From assembly GCA_017654935.2 (NCBI GenBank), contig CM065713.1:23114875-23178874 (forward strand): 64,000 nt of DNA, in the 5' to 3' direction. This stretch comes from Phymorhynchus buccinoides (lineage: Eukaryota > Mollusca > Gastropoda > Neogastropoda > Raphitomidae). This document shows positions 50,371 through 62,772 of this stretch, piece by piece. The notes under the pieces were generated by a model. That model did not search any database. It saw only the letters and a program-made list of their open reading frames with translations, and was not told the DNA's origin. Numbering within the stretch: position 1 is the first letter of the stretch; the number at the start of each line of letters is the position of its first letter. Both the position numbers and the translations under genes were made by a program.

Positions 50371-50823
50371 CACACGCACACGCACGCACACGCACGCACA
50401 CACACACGCACACACACACGCACACACACACACACACATACACACTCACTCACTCACTCACTCACACTCTCTCTCTTAAGTCCATTTGGCTCGTTTCTAT
50501 GATTGCTGTTGGGTTTTTGTTTATAGAATGTTTGCATTTTGATTTTATAATAGTTCAATTCTGGAGTTTTTATTTATTTTATTATTATTATTATTATTAT
50601 TATGTTTTTAAAAAAAAAAACTGTTTTAACTAAGCATACATCCCCTAATGTTACTTAAATAAATATGCACTTTAAGCACACACAGATACACATGCACATA
50701 CCCGGGCGCGCACACACTCGCACACACACTTTCAATTTCATGTCTAATATTACTTCTAAGTGAAAAGACGTTAAATTAAAGAACAACAACACAACACACA
50801 CGCACGCACGCACGCACACACGC

Positions 50824-50860
<37 letters not shown>

Positions 50861-50945
50861 GTGTGTGTGTGTGTGGATGATAGGGCCTACATCTGAACAG
50901 TTTTTATTTTGCATGACTAAGTGAATGAAAAAAGGCCTCATTAGA
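50371..50945. repeat. CA microsatellites, ATT run, edge of gap
   Basis: CACACGCA repeats at 50373-50465, an ATT run at 50580-50603, CA repeats at 50796-50860 followed by GT repeats, giving a small CA/GT hairpin just before the gap. Confidence 0.8.
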
Positions 50946-51445
50946 NNNNNNNNNNNNNNNNNNNNNNNNNNNNNNNNNNNNNNNNNNNNNNNNNNNNNNN
51001 NNNNNNNNNNNNNNNNNNNNNNNNNNNNNNNNNNNNNNNNNNNNNNNNNNNNNNNNNNNNNNNNNNNNNNNNNNNNNNNNNNNNNNNNNNNNNNNNNNNN
51101 NNNNNNNNNNNNNNNNNNNNNNNNNNNNNNNNNNNNNNNNNNNNNNNNNNNNNNNNNNNNNNNNNNNNNNNNNNNNNNNNNNNNNNNNNNNNNNNNNNNN
51201 NNNNNNNNNNNNNNNNNNNNNNNNNNNNNNNNNNNNNNNNNNNNNNNNNNNNNNNNNNNNNNNNNNNNNNNNNNNNNNNNNNNNNNNNNNNNNNNNNNNN
51301 NNNNNNNNNNNNNNNNNNNNNNNNNNNNNNNNNNNNNNNNNNNNNNNNNNNNNNNNNNNNNNNNNNNNNNNNNNNNNNNNNNNNNNNNNNNNNNNNNNNN
51401 NNNNNNNNNNNNNNNNNNNNNNNNNNNNNNNNNNNNNNNNNNNNN
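50946..51445. other. Assembly gap (500 N)
   Basis: Exactly 500 N. It lies at the inner edge of the right arm of palindrome 2. Confidence 0.95.
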
Positions 51446-51585
51446 TCAGCCCCCAAAAATACCCTGAAACTTAAATGGGTAGAGGAAAAAAATATATATA
51501 TTAGGAATTTTTCTGTGACGTGCATACATTGGGCCATTCTTGCCTCCCAAAATTAAGAAAATAGGGTCTTCGATAACTCAACTCA
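51446..51585. mobile_element. piggyBac-type MITE, partial, at gap edge
   Basis: Mirror of 44153-44292; the outer end of the MITE is hidden by the gap. Confidence 0.65.
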
Positions 51586-51586
51586 A

Positions 51587-51735
51587 CAAAAAAAAAATAT
51601 AAAATAAATAGAAAAATACATGAAATAGATCACAATAAAATGCTAAATTAAACAGAAAAGAAAAAGCAGCAGGAACAAAAGAAGAAAAAAAAAAAAACAT
51701 ATGAGAAAAAAAAAGGAAAAAAAAAAAAAAAATTA

Positions 51736-51773
<38 letters not shown>

Positions 51774-52576
51774 AAAAAAAAACAAAGAAAAACAAAAAAA
51801 AAAAAAAAAAAAAAACAAAAAAAATAAAAAAAATAAAATAAAAAAAAAAAAAAAGAAAAAAAAACAAAAAAAAAAATAAAGAAAATAAGAAGAACAACAA
51901 ACAAAAAAAAAAAAAACAAAAAAAAAAAAAAAGAAAAAAAAAATAGTAGATGAAAAGACAAAAAAAAAAAAAAAAAATTTTTAAACAAAAAAAAAAAAAA
52001 AAAAAAAGCAAAAGGAAAAAAAGAAGAAAAACAGCAGAGGAATATTAAAATCGTCCCTGTATAAAAAAAAAAAAACGTAAACAAGACTAATATCAACTGA
52101 CCGTTGGAAAATATTAAAAAATAAAATATAAACAGAATGAGAATAAATATTTATAAAAGAAATAAAGACGAGGTTAGAATTAATTATAATTAAGAAAAAT
52201 TTTATATTTAGGAGATAAATTTAAAAAATTAGAATTAATATAAATATATGAATGATTAATATATGTAAATATGCCCGGCCCCAAAAAAATATTTAGATCT
52301 TATAAAGAATAAGAGAGATATTAATTATGAGAAAAGAAAAGAATATTTTTAAAAAAAGACACAAAAAAAATAAAAAAAAAAAAAAAAAGCGCAAAAACAT
52401 AAAAAAAAAAAAACATAAAGAAAAAAAAAATGATTTCAGAGAGAAATACATATTAGATTACTCGATAAAATAATAAAAAAAAAAAAAAAATATAAATAAC
52501 AAAACAACTAAACATAAGATATATAAAAAAAAAAAAAATAAGTAATACAATATAAAATCAATAATCAAAATAATAA
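51587..52576. repeat. ~990 bp A-rich low-complexity block
   Basis: Overwhelmingly A with scattered single C, G and T. The partner arm has only ~75-100 bp of ordinary sequence here (about 44075-44150). The long open frames on the minus strand are translated poly(T). Confidence 0.9.
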
Positions 52577-52913
52577 ATAAGAACATCATAATTAATATTC
52601 ACACATAAAAACTTTATAGGACATGTAAAAATATACCACGATCATTCAATATAATAATGCACCCGTATATGAAAAGATTACCATAAAGTAAGTAGAACAA
52701 ATACAACATAGCTCAATATAACCAAATGAGGACAGCCACAAAGGACCTCATGAAAAGAAGCATTTTATGCTTATTGAACTATTTCTCATTAAAGATTTCA
52801 AGTTTCAAGTCAGTTCAAATAACAGTTTAAAAGCTACAGATAAGTAGATGCGTAAGCGCGCATACACGCACTCACAGAGAGAGAGAGAGAGAGAGAGAGA
52901 CGAGAGAGAGAGA

Positions 52914-52954
<41 letters not shown>

Positions 52955-53969
52955 AGACTACTTTATTATCTCGTGATGAGAAATTATGATGTGATACGGC
53001 ATAAAATATAAAATAAACAAAAAACACAACGTACATTTAAAACATGATTAAATAAACCAACACGTAGAACTTTATATTAACATGCAAAATGAAAATACAA
53101 CTATCTACTATAACAATGCACTATAGGCCTATTTATATCAATCATTTTTGGACACAATAGTGTCCACTCTCAACAATGTTAATACACTCTTAAACAGACA
53201 AAAAAACAAAGATCAGACATGTCATTTCTAAACTGCGCATGTGACCAGAAAAAGGTTCAAAATGACTCTCTCTCTCTCTCTCAACAACAACATACAGTAT
53301 TTATACGGCGCTGAATCTTGATATAAATCAAATCAAAGCGCACACACACGTTAGCATTCATAACGCATTCAAACAAAAATGCAATACAAAGCGAGCACAC
53401 ACGTTTGACATAAATGGTATACAGCAGAAACAGACCTAAAGGCAAGAGAGAGAGAAGAGAAAGAGAGTGGAGCCTCAATCACGAGGGAACAGATATTTCA
53501 CCTGTGATTATGACCAGCCACAATCCAATCCAATCCGCCGTCTCTTGTTTACTGTTCTTCGACACAAACTGGATTCATGGAGACAACACTTTACTTTAGC
53601 AATTATATATACAGGCATGAGAACAGTCTGAAGTCCAATCCTCTAAAAAACGCGGTCCAGGGCCATCACGGCCCCACACTGTAGAGGGACAACACTGAAA
53701 TCAATTCCAAACATCACCAAAAAGGCTTTAGGCAGTGAGGAATCACTTTAAAATGATATTTAACAGAAAAGATAACACTCAATAAAAAGTCAAAACCTCT
53801 GACAGAAGAGGCCAATTCTCTGTGAGAAATTCTCAATCCTTTGAAATTAGCTGATCCTCTGACAGTTTTGATGCCTGATATATTTGGCACAGTCAATCTG
53901 CCTTTCTCTGTTTAGCACCACCAATCATCTTCAATCAGAGTCTTCCGTTTCTTCTGTTTCATAATAGTA
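52577..53969 (-). other. 3' flank / probable 3' UTR of copy 4
   Basis: Mirror of 42688-44080, including the interrupted GA run at 52877-52948. No gene. Confidence 0.55.
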
Positions 53970-56876
53970 TTAGCACAGCCGCAGATTCATGCTGACAACG
54001 TCCTTGAAGTTCACCAGGTCCTTGAGAGGTTGAGGAGCAGGCAGACTGCGGATCCTGTCAGAGCGACCTGGCTGACAGCCGATGCTGCGAGACACTTCTA
54101 GCCGAGCCAGGTGCTTCAGGCGGCAAGGGGTGGAGGCAGCTTCCTTAATCCACCTCAGGCATGTCCGCCGTTTGTCAATCAATGTCTCATTTCTAAAAAT
54201 TCCCAGGTACTGAGGCATTCCATCTTCTTTCACCGTAAGTAGTCGTTTGTGAGAAAATGCTCCACAAGCCAGCAACAGTTTGACGATCCTCATGTCAGCT
54301 GCACGCAGGGCTTCAGACAACGCACAGTTGTAGTGGTCTCTGTCGTCCTCTCTCTCCATGGTACAGAGGCCTGCGGATATGCACAAGCCGACCATTTCAA
54401 CCCTGACATGCCTATCTGCTTTCACAGCTCTGTAGAACCAGTTGTGTGCATAGTCTTCGTCATAGCAGACAGTGGCATCCACTCTGCCGATCACAAGTTC
54501 AGCCAAGATGTCCTGGCTATAAGTGAAAGCCCTTGACAAGGCAACTTCTAGAATGTTGGAATCCATGCACCTTGGTGCCAATTCTCTGGCAATGGTCCAT
54601 TCCATGCTTTCCACTGCCCATTTCAGCAGGAAGTCCAGCACATGATGATTTTGGCAGAGGTGGTGTTTCTCCAAAATGTACCCCGAGCTAGTCATCAGTA
54701 CAAGAGCCCAGTGCACTAAACCTTCAAGTTCACAGGCTCTGGCCAGAGAACACCGATAATACAAAAGATGATGGCATCGCTTCCAGAAAGTTTCCACATA
54801 GTATCTGCTGCTAGCAGGCCACAGCTTCATCAGTGCCGCAGTTGTGAAGAAGTTTCTTTCTCCAGCAGACACATCCACAGCTCTCCACAGCATGCTGTCA
54901 CAGAACTTCATAGAGGAGAACGTAGTAACCACAGTTCTCAGCATTTCCATCTCCTTGGTGACCAGAGCCAGGAAGAAGGCCAGTCTGGCATGGCCATTGT
55001 CCATACACCACTGGGTCACACTGGACACAGTGACTGGCCACTGGCCCGCAGCAATCTTTTTCTCCATGCTGCACAGAATTCTCTTCAAGCGTTCTTCGCC
55101 CACATCGCACCAACTGATCCACTGTTCCAGAGTTGCTGCAATGTCAGGCCATACTCTTTGATCCGACAACATTTTGAGCACAAAGCGCTCCATCAACTCG
55201 AAGACTTTGTCACCAAATATCAAGTCTTTCGTACCTGCGCTGACAACACCCAGCAGACGCCAAGCTTCTCTTTCTATGATCATTTCCGACAGTTGCAGAA
55301 TTTCATCTTCATAAAGGCAATCATATTTGGCACTTACTTCCTTGCAAAGTCCCGCGATGAAGTGAGATCGTTTTCCATCAAATGCCAAATTATATGCAAA
55401 TGCACGCTCTTCATGCTGCACATGAAATTCCTCTTCGTAATTTGGACCTCCAAGACCTAAGGTGCAGAACATGACAAAGCAGTCAGCACAGTTGAGTTTC
55501 ACAGATTTTGTAATGGCCTTTCCGAAGATTTCATACCCTAGTTCTTTGTCACAGCATGAGAGGAACTGTGAACTGAAGATTTGCAAACTGGAGTCTGTCC
55601 TTCGTTTGAAGTATTCCTTTATGGAACACTTCACTGCATGTCGTCTCAGCCAATTGCGCTCCTCCTTGCCAAGTTTAAAGAGGATCTTGTAAAAGAGATC
55701 TTGATTCATCTCACCTTGGATCAATGACCAATAGGCAAATTTCAGATCTTTCCTTGACGCACCATATTCACAAAGGTAAATGGTCAACTTGGCTGCTTCC
55801 ATCTGGATAGAATGACGAAACAAGAAGGAACGCTTTGATTTTGATATTTCAGGGTCCTTGTACTTTTCTTCCACAAAAAAGTAGTAGTTCTTGAGATCAA
55901 ACTCATGCAGTTTTGTCAAGGCATAGCTGAACTTTTTTGGCTTTGAATCAAAACGATTCCACTCATTCCAACAAAAATTATCAATAGGGGGGAAAGAGAT
56001 TTTGACAGAAGTTGCAACAAACAATGCCAAGTCCTTTTCTCCTTCAAAAAACAGGGTATTAAAGATGAACCTGACCTCTGAATCATCATGATCTGAAGGC
56101 TGCAGACTCTCCTTCCAGTGTTGGTGAACAAACTTTTGCTTGAAGACACGGCGGGCCCTTGGATACTCTGTGATCAGTTTGAGGAAAAGCGGTTCATCAC
56201 GGACATGAACAGCGTACTTGATGGCTTCCATCAGCTCTGAGTCACTGACTGACTCTCTCTGTAGAATTTGCAAAGCAAGATCTCCCAAGCCATGTCTGAT
56301 GGAGGCCATCAACATCAGACCTTTCAGACCTTCAGGAACACTGCCTGCAGGGAACAGGTCCAGCAGATCCCGGGCCTTCTTGTTCTCGAACACCTCGTTG
56401 ACTATAAACTCACTGGGACTGACTCCATCACGCAGCAGTTGAAGAACAATACTCCACTGTTGATCCGCCACAGCCTGGTTGCACACATTCTCCATCTGGG
56501 CCACACTCAGCCCTTCCTTCACCAGTCCTGACACCAATGTCCACTGGCTCTGATTCGTGCACTCTCTCAGAACAAAGTCGGTCAGGTCGGGGTCTCTGAC
56601 CTTCCTCACCACCACCAGAACAAAGTCCCCATGACCGGCGGATATCTGCTGTCGCAGTCCCTCCTCCCTGCAGTGTTTGCTGACCCCCAGGTCCATCAGT
56701 GTGGCCGTGCACTGGACGTGCTGATGACCCAGGGCACACTGCAGCAGGCTGTTCCTCAGCTGACCAGGGACCCCCCTCTCTATCAGCCACAGCACCAGGT
56801 CCCACTGTCCATTGTCCACAGCCTGCTGACACAGCCACTCTGACCAGCGTCCACTGCCCCCTGCCCTGTCCACCAT
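53970..56876 (-). CDS. SOCS-box helical-repeat protein, copy 4 (full length, 968 aa)
   Basis: Same length and start (MVDRAGGSGRW at 56876) as copy 3 and identical to it over nearly all residues. The amino-acid differences I see cluster in one ~95 bp window (54985-55080): LKRILCSM for LKRMLCSM, AAGQWPV for AGGQWLV, and WCMDNG for WCVDNG. SOCS box intact (RLKHLARLEV, LPAPQPLKDLVNF). The first ~30 possible upstream codons to 56963 are homopolymer flank and not included. It converges on copy 3 across the palindrome 2 core. Confidence 0.85.
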   Translation of the reverse strand: MVDRAGGSGRWSEWLCQQAVDNGQWDLVLWLIERGVPGQLRNSLLQCALGHQHVQCTATLMDLGVSKHCREEGLRQQISAGHGDFVLVVVRKVRDPDLTDFVLRECTNQSQWTLVSGLVKEGLSVAQMENVCNQAVADQQWSIVLQLLRDGVSPSEFIVNEVFENKKARDLLDLFPAGSVPEGLKGLMLMASIRHGLGDLALQILQRESVSDSELMEAIKYAVHVRDEPLFLKLITEYPRARRVFKQKFVHQHWKESLQPSDHDDSEVRFIFNTLFFEGEKDLALFVATSVKISFPPIDNFCWNEWNRFDSKPKKFSYALTKLHEFDLKNYYFFVEEKYKDPEISKSKRSFLFRHSIQMEAAKLTIYLCEYGASRKDLKFAYWSLIQGEMNQDLFYKILFKLGKEERNWLRRHAVKCSIKEYFKRRTDSSLQIFSSQFLSCCDKELGYEIFGKAITKSVKLNCADCFVMFCTLGLGGPNYEEEFHVQHEERAFAYNLAFDGKRSHFIAGLCKEVSAKYDCLYEDEILQLSEMIIEREAWRLLGVVSAGTKDLIFGDKVFELMERFVLKMLSDQRVWPDIAATLEQWISWCDVGEERLKRILCSMEKKIAAGQWPVTVSSVTQWCMDNGHARLAFFLALVTKEMEMLRTVVTTFSSMKFCDSMLWRAVDVSAGERNFFTTAALMKLWPASSRYYVETFWKRCHHLLYYRCSLARACELEGLVHWALVLMTSSGYILEKHHLCQNHHVLDFLLKWAVESMEWTIARELAPRCMDSNILEVALSRAFTYSQDILAELVIGRVDATVCYDEDYAHNWFYRAVKADRHVRVEMVGLCISAGLCTMEREDDRDHYNCALSEALRAADMRIVKLLLACGAFSHKRLLTVKEDGMPQYLGIFRNETLIDKRRTCLRWIKEAASTPCRLKHLARLEVSRSIGCQPGRSDRIRSLPAPQPLKDLVNFKDVVSMNLRLC

Positions 56877-57042
56877 CTGGGGGGGGGGGGAACGTTCCCC
56901 ATTTTGTTTTGGGGGGAGGGGAACATTTCCCCCCAAAATTTTTCCAGCACAAACATCTTTCAACCATCAAAGAATGGGATTCTTTTCAGCCGAAAAAAAT
57001 CCTTCCACCCGGATTTTCACCTAACGTCCGATGTTTTGTTGA

Positions 57043-57076
<34 letters not shown>

Positions 57077-57446
57077 ACGTTCCAAATTTTTTTTTTTCAA
57101 ACCACCTTTTCACATACCTCACGTCACAAGCTTTATTCAGCGAGGAGGCGGTCCGAAAATTGGGTCGACACAAATTGCCTTCCACACACATTTTCAGCTA
57201 ACATCGCTACTTTTGTTGAGCGGGAGCTACTCATTTCGCCTTCCTTCGCACAATTGAAGCGAGTGAGCTAAAGTGACTTCCGGTTAACCAGTTTGAGAAT
57301 CGCCAAATAGAGACTTGCAGATATAAGAATACGGCAAGATCGGTCCTTTACGCGGAATTTTTTTTTTACCACGGAAGTTTTCAAAAAAAATTGCAGATTT
57401 TCCGCAAAACGCGGAAGTCTTTCATGCCTGAGCAAAGGCGAACAGA
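56877..57446. other. 5' flank of copy 4
   Basis: Equivalent of 39219-39780 with the donor-like CTCACGTC context in reverse near 57110. Homopolymer lengths differ from copies 1 and 3. Confidence 0.5.
57044..57072. repeat. 29-base G tract
   Basis: In copy 1 the same place reads G runs interrupted by AGAAAGAA; in copy 3 two C runs are separated by T. It is a length-unstable site ~170 bp upstream of the coding exon. Confidence 0.9.
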
Positions 57447-58098
57447 ATGCTCGGGTTCCTGCGTCACAACTTAAAGGTCAGCTTGACGGAACTGAGAGGA
57501 CGAGCGTACCTGGCATTGGTCAGGCCCCTGCTCGAGTATGCCTGTTCTGTTTGGGACCCTTACACGAAGAGGCTTGTGGATAAGATCGAAGCAGTTCAGA
57601 GAAGGGCGTCTCGCTTTGTGCTCAACCGCTACCACAACACCTCAAGCGTGAGTGACATATATCTGTTTGGGTTGGCCCATGCTGGAACAACGCACGAAGG
57701 CTGACAATGCTGTATAAAATCCAGCACGACCTTGTCCAAGTCAGCAACAGCAGAATCCATCCAGTAATAAGCCGACAGAGAAGGGGACACAACCAGCAAC
57801 TTAGTGTTATAGTGGGAATCACTCAAGAGCAGGCGGCAGAGGACCAGGTAAGCTGTACACGATCAGCACAGATGCTGTACACTGCCCGAATCTGAAAGCA
57901 AAGCTGGTGTCGCTTCCATCTCGGCAAAGGCGTGGTCACCACCTGCAGTTCCAGCGCATTCAGTGCCACACAAAATATAGATCCAACTCTTTCCTCCCAA
58001 GGACCATCAGGGAGTGGAACGAACTGTGGCAAGATTCTCTTGCAGCCTTCACTACTGAAGTGCGTGGCGCGTCAGGGTTGCAGGCTGCACACTATTAA
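57447..58098 (+). pseudogene. LINE-A remnant (third copy)
   Basis: Same frames and breaks as 11887-12538. Confidence 0.85.
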
Positions 58099-58313
58099 CA
58101 CACCAGTTCCCTCCCCCCCCTCCCCTATCCCCTGACCCTTGTTTCCTACCACCACCACTGCCAACTGGAATGTGTCCACCATCGGAACCCCTCTTTTTCA
58201 GGTCAGGTAGTTAGGACATTAGGCCTCGCAGCCTCTTCACTGTCCTTTCATATTTGTTTGAACTTTTGCACAGCTGAGAGGTTTTTATATTTTGTTTTTG
58301 GCAAATCTGCCTT

Positions 58314-58496
58314 TTAGTCATGCTCATATTGCAGTTTTTATATGTTGGTGCATTTATCAAGGAGGTTTTTGAATTATGTTAGATTCTGTGCTCGTTTAAT
58401 ATGTGCAGGAAGAGTATTCCAAAACTTTGTTACTCTGCTAGAAAAGAATTTTTTCTTAATTTTAGTTCGGCTAGACTGGGTTAGTATTGAAATTAA
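58314..58496 (-). pseudogene. LINE-B tail (third copy)
   Basis: Third copy of 12754-12936. It has a few substitutions relative to that copy. Confidence 0.7.
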
Positions 58497-59206
58497 TCAG
58501 TTGTTACCTGGAACAAAGATTTAGTAGGCCTGTTGTTATCACTGTGAAATTTTTTTGTGTTTATGCTTTATCACTAATATTAGTAATAATATCAGATCCC
58601 ATGAATTTTCAGTCTTTTTTTAATTTTTAAGGTGCCAGAATGGTCAGCTCATTGACCGTGGGCTCTTAAGTCTGAAGTTAAGAGAAGAAGAAGAGGATTT
58701 AACAACCAAATTCCTCAAAATTTGATTCAAATGTCGAAATGATTTTTGTTGTTGTTAGTATTTTATACAACTAATATAGTATAGGAACGTTAGAATCTGG
58801 GTCAAACCGCAGCGATCTTTACCGTCTAAAAGTTTCACCCCGATTTTGCCGAAGTGCAAAACGGTCACCTCCTTTGCTTATTTTTATTGGTGGTTATTCT
58901 TGGCGCTGACCATCCGAGTTTCTTTCTTTCTGGAACAGTGGAAGCAGACACCTACCCGGTCATTCGGGAACGATCTTTTTTTTACGCGAAGACGGCCGAT
59001 CGCGAGAGACAAGCGCTCCAATATTTGGGTCTGATTCCTCCGTCGCATACAACTGAACGGTAAATCTGATCTTAATGAAATTAATAGCAAGATAGATTCA
59101 ACCAATTTGCTACAAGTGTGCAAAATTAGGTGCATGTAAGTTTATAATCAGGTACTTTGCGAGGTTAATCAAATCGGAGGTACCCTGCAGAAGAAATACC
59201 CTGCAG
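58497..59206. other. Third copy of 12937-13645
   Basis: Holds the candidate short exon after TTTCTTTCTTTCTGGAACAG near 58920; its frame has Thr-Tyr-Pro where copy 1 has Thr-Asn-Pro. Confidence 0.35.
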
Positions 59207-59386
59207 AAGAAAAGTCTCTGTCAATCTCACTCAGCTTCATACGACATCCCTAGCCATAGAACTCAATACAGACAGTCCACTTTCTTTCCTCGCACTATCC
59301 CGCAGTGGAACGGCCTCCCTGAGGAAGTTGCCTCCACCCAGTCCTTGGAGGCCTTCAAGAGGGGCCTCCAAAAGCACCTCTACTAA
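59207..59386 (+). pseudogene. LINE-C tail (third copy)
   Basis: Third copy of 13646-13825, ending TAA at 59386. Confidence 0.75.
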
Positions 59387-60557
59387 ACAACCATTCCTCT
59401 GCCTTCCCCTCCCCACCTCCAACCCCTGCATCCCCACACCTAAAAAAAAACACCCCAAAAAACCCAGATGCCCCCCCCCTTGTTTTTGCATGCATGTATT
59501 GTCCCCTAAATACAAATACTCCTGTGCATGCATCATGTGGGGCCAGTGTTTCCCCGGTTGATCTGGGGGGACTAAGCGGTCGTGCATGACACTCTACATG
59601 CATCATGTGGGGCCCGGGTGTCCCTGGCCAGTCTGGGTACATTTAACGGTCGGGCATGACCTTTAACTCGTCTTTCCCTCTATCACACCCACCCACCCCA
59701 ACCATCCACCCTTCTCAAATCAAATCCTCACATATTTAACTCTTTTTGTTCCGGTTTTAAATTTCATTAATTCTTTCTACATGGTAAACTGTGTATGATC
59801 TGTATCTGTGAATACTCAGTTATTTCCTGGCTGTCTTGCAATCATTTCTTTCTTTCTATTTCCCCATAATGTTATTTATATATCTTTTGCTATTTTTCTC
59901 TTTTTCGTACTACCCCCTAAAGTGCAGCAGAACCTTCAGCGTGTTGAAGTTGGCTGCCTAAGGAGAAGAAGAAGAAGAAGAAGAAGAGGTGTTAGCCTAG
60001 TCCGACATTTTGTTTTTCTTCTTGCCGCGTCACACTGACGATCGAGTGGATCAACTTTTTCTTATGTAGCTCATGTAAAAAAGGCTATCATTTTAAAACG
60101 TCGTAGCTTTCTCAATTTTCGATTTTGATAATTTGGGTATCATTTTAAAGGTCTTTTCGAGCTCTTTCCATTGACCTAAATTTCATTAGGATTTGACAAT
60201 AAATAAATAAAATAAATTGTTTTATAACCATCCTAATTGTATTACAAGTACCTTGGTTAGGATCAATTTGCAGGACCCAGTTAATGCATCTTACAATGAA
60301 AATGCTTTTCGTTAGACACTTTCACTTTGCAGCAGAATCTTCAACGTGATGAACATCATGAAGTTGGCTGAAGAAGAAGTTCAAAAAGAAGAAGTAGGTC
60401 TGGTTTCTTTCCTATTTGAAACAGGGCCACCTGCGACAGGGCCTAGCATTTCCCACACGGAAGTGCATCAGGAACACAGCCTAGTTATCGCCCTTTCACT
60501 ATAAACGGTCCGAGTCCGCAGGTGAAAAATCACAAACAAAAACATACACACAGAAAC

Positions 60558-60563
<6 letters not shown>
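59387..60563. other. LINE-C 3' region, third copy
   Basis: Same GCATCATGTGGGGCC repeats and (GAA)n end at 59961-59988; no gene. Confidence 0.5.
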
Positions 60564-60632
<69 letters not shown>

Positions 60633-60735
60633 ACACACACACACACATGAATGAATGCGCATGTGCACACACACACACACACTGATGCGCGCGCACGCAC
60701 ACGCACACACACACACAGACACATGCGTGCACACA
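60564..60735. repeat. (GA)n/(CA)n microsatellite
   Basis: Third copy, with shorter GA and CA runs than 15015-15215. Confidence 0.95.
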
Positions 60736-61086
60736 CATACATCAAATTAAATTGAATACATAACAAACCACTCAGTGATAAAGTATTTTCAAAATGCAAG
60801 ATTTATTCAAATAAATTTGTGACCATAGTTATATTCAGTCAGCTTTTTGCATTGCAAAACCTCATTGTCAATATACATACAGTGTACCAACAACTAAGAA
60901 TCTTGAATAAAAACAAAGAAAACAAGAGGCAAAGCCTTCAAGGCTCACTCGACCAGGCACACGTGGGACAACAACAAAGATTGAGGGGGGTGTCTGAAGT
61001 ACAAAACTGCCAGTAAAATTTTAAAGTACAAATGAAACTATCGTTAATGGATACAACTAACAGAGAAAAAGAAAAAAAAAGTAACC
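60736..61086. other. No gene recognised
   Basis: Third copy of 15216-15563. Confidence 0.4.
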
Positions 61087-61156
61087 GTGCCGAGAATCGG
61101 ACCCAGAACCCTTGGCATGACAGACAGACACTCTTCTACCAATGAGCTATCGAGGC
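61087..61156 (-). ncRNA. tRNA-derived pol III unit, copy 3
   Basis: Same A-box, B-box and T run as the other two copies. Its end (GTAACCGTGCC in plus-strand order) matches copy 2 rather than copy 1. Confidence 0.5.
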
Positions 61157-62381
61157 TTTCAGTGTTGATGAGTTTCTTAACTCATGTTGCCTGTTGAATA
61201 CTCTCTAACCCACTAATCTAAAATGTTATCGGTTAACAGTGTTGTTTTAAGTATTTAATTACTCAAATCATTATTGTTTGAAAGCTTGCATAATGTTAAA
61301 GTTTGAATATTAGACCACGGACGCAACACATACACACACACATCCGAACAACTATCATACTATAGACTCACTTTGTGTTAACTTCGTTAACACGAGTGAG
61401 CCAAAAAGTGAAAAAGAAACGTGCACACATATAGACATAAAAATTCAAGACGCAAGACCCCAAACCAAAATTGCAGAGACAAAAATTAGGAGAATGGACA
61501 TTCAATCAACTCAATTTCATATAATGGTAAAATACCAGCCTTTAGCTAACCCTCTTGCATTCGCATTTGTTACATACAAAACTTCTTCTAGTGTTCAGAT
61601 TCTTTCGCGCATTTTCGGGAAAAACTGTCTTTTGAAGCACACGGAGCGCCATACAGTTACCATCGCATCACTGAGAGTGAGAAGCTTCTTCATAGTGTGT
61701 TTAGAACAAGCCAGAAGTTAGTGCGTGATAAAAATGCCATTAGAGGGGGTCTCAGAGTGGGGGCAAGCTAGGGGCGGCTTGAATACACAGAGGCAACTTC
61801 CGGCTGGGCGGTTTGGGCCGGAATAAATGCAAGAGGGTTAAAGTCATCAGCCTAATGAATGAATGAATCAATCACTCAATCCATTTCATTGCCTTTACAC
61901 AAAGTAACGAAATTCGCTGCCTGGCATGCACATTTGTCAAATAACTTTGACACGACACAAGTAACGATTAGGAAAAGCAATTTTACATTTGAACCCCTCA
62001 ACTGCCAGAGAAAATAGAAAAAAATAATTGGGTAAACCATGACATGAAAACAACTGATAGAGCCAATCTGAAAAAAATTGTCTGGGGATATTACTCTCTT
62101 GATTGTGTTAGATCAAAAGCCAGCATATCAGGGTTATTCCTCTTCATCTGATGACATCATCAGTGATGTCATCAGCTCAGAACGTAATACGTTGGTGGCA
62201 GTCAATTGGGTTTTTGTTTTTTTTAAACACACACAGCACCGACAATAGCAATCCAACTCAATACTGAGCTCTAGATAATTGCTAAGAACAAGTGTTGTGC
62301 ATAAAATTATAAAAGTATTATTCATAAACGCAAATAATCGAAACTTAGTCGTCCAAACACACACACATACACAAAAACAGT
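61157..62381. other. No gene recognised
   Basis: Third copy of 15634-16894; the GGGGCGGCTTGA repeat is reduced to one unit near 61770. Confidence 0.45.
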
Positions 62382-62772
62382 GTAGAGTGGCACAGTGGTA
62401 GCACGTTCGCTTCGTGTCAAGTAAACCCGAGTTCGAACCTGGGTACAGGGGATTTTTCCTCTCACTTTGCACTAGGCCTTGCGGTCTGAACGTGGAGTCT
62501 TTCGGATGAGACGATAAACCAAGGGCCCATGTTCTCATGCACTTAGCACACGTTAAACCCAGTGGCAACGAAAAAGTTGTCATTTGGTCAAAATTTACCC
62601 CCCTACCGTTCCTCCCTCATCAGTCGCACAAAAATCGCATGCAACAAACAAACAAAATTAAAAATTGGGTGGCGAGCCTCTGGCTGCGACGCGCTCTCCG
62701 TGTGGGAGCAACCCGAATTTCACAGAGACACCTCTGTGACAATAATGTACCGGGTACCTAATCTAATCTAAC
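62382..62772 (+). mobile_element. SINE-1 (third copy)
   Basis: Same as 16895-17285, with intact A- and B-boxes. Confidence 0.8.

Noticed and set aside
50925..51537. Open frames running through the N gap
   Set aside because: Most codons are N; there is no sequence evidence. The same applies to the part of copy 1 left of 10251.
51578..52096. Long minus-strand open frame rich in Phe
   Set aside because: It is translated poly(A)/poly(T) low-complexity sequence, not a protein gene.
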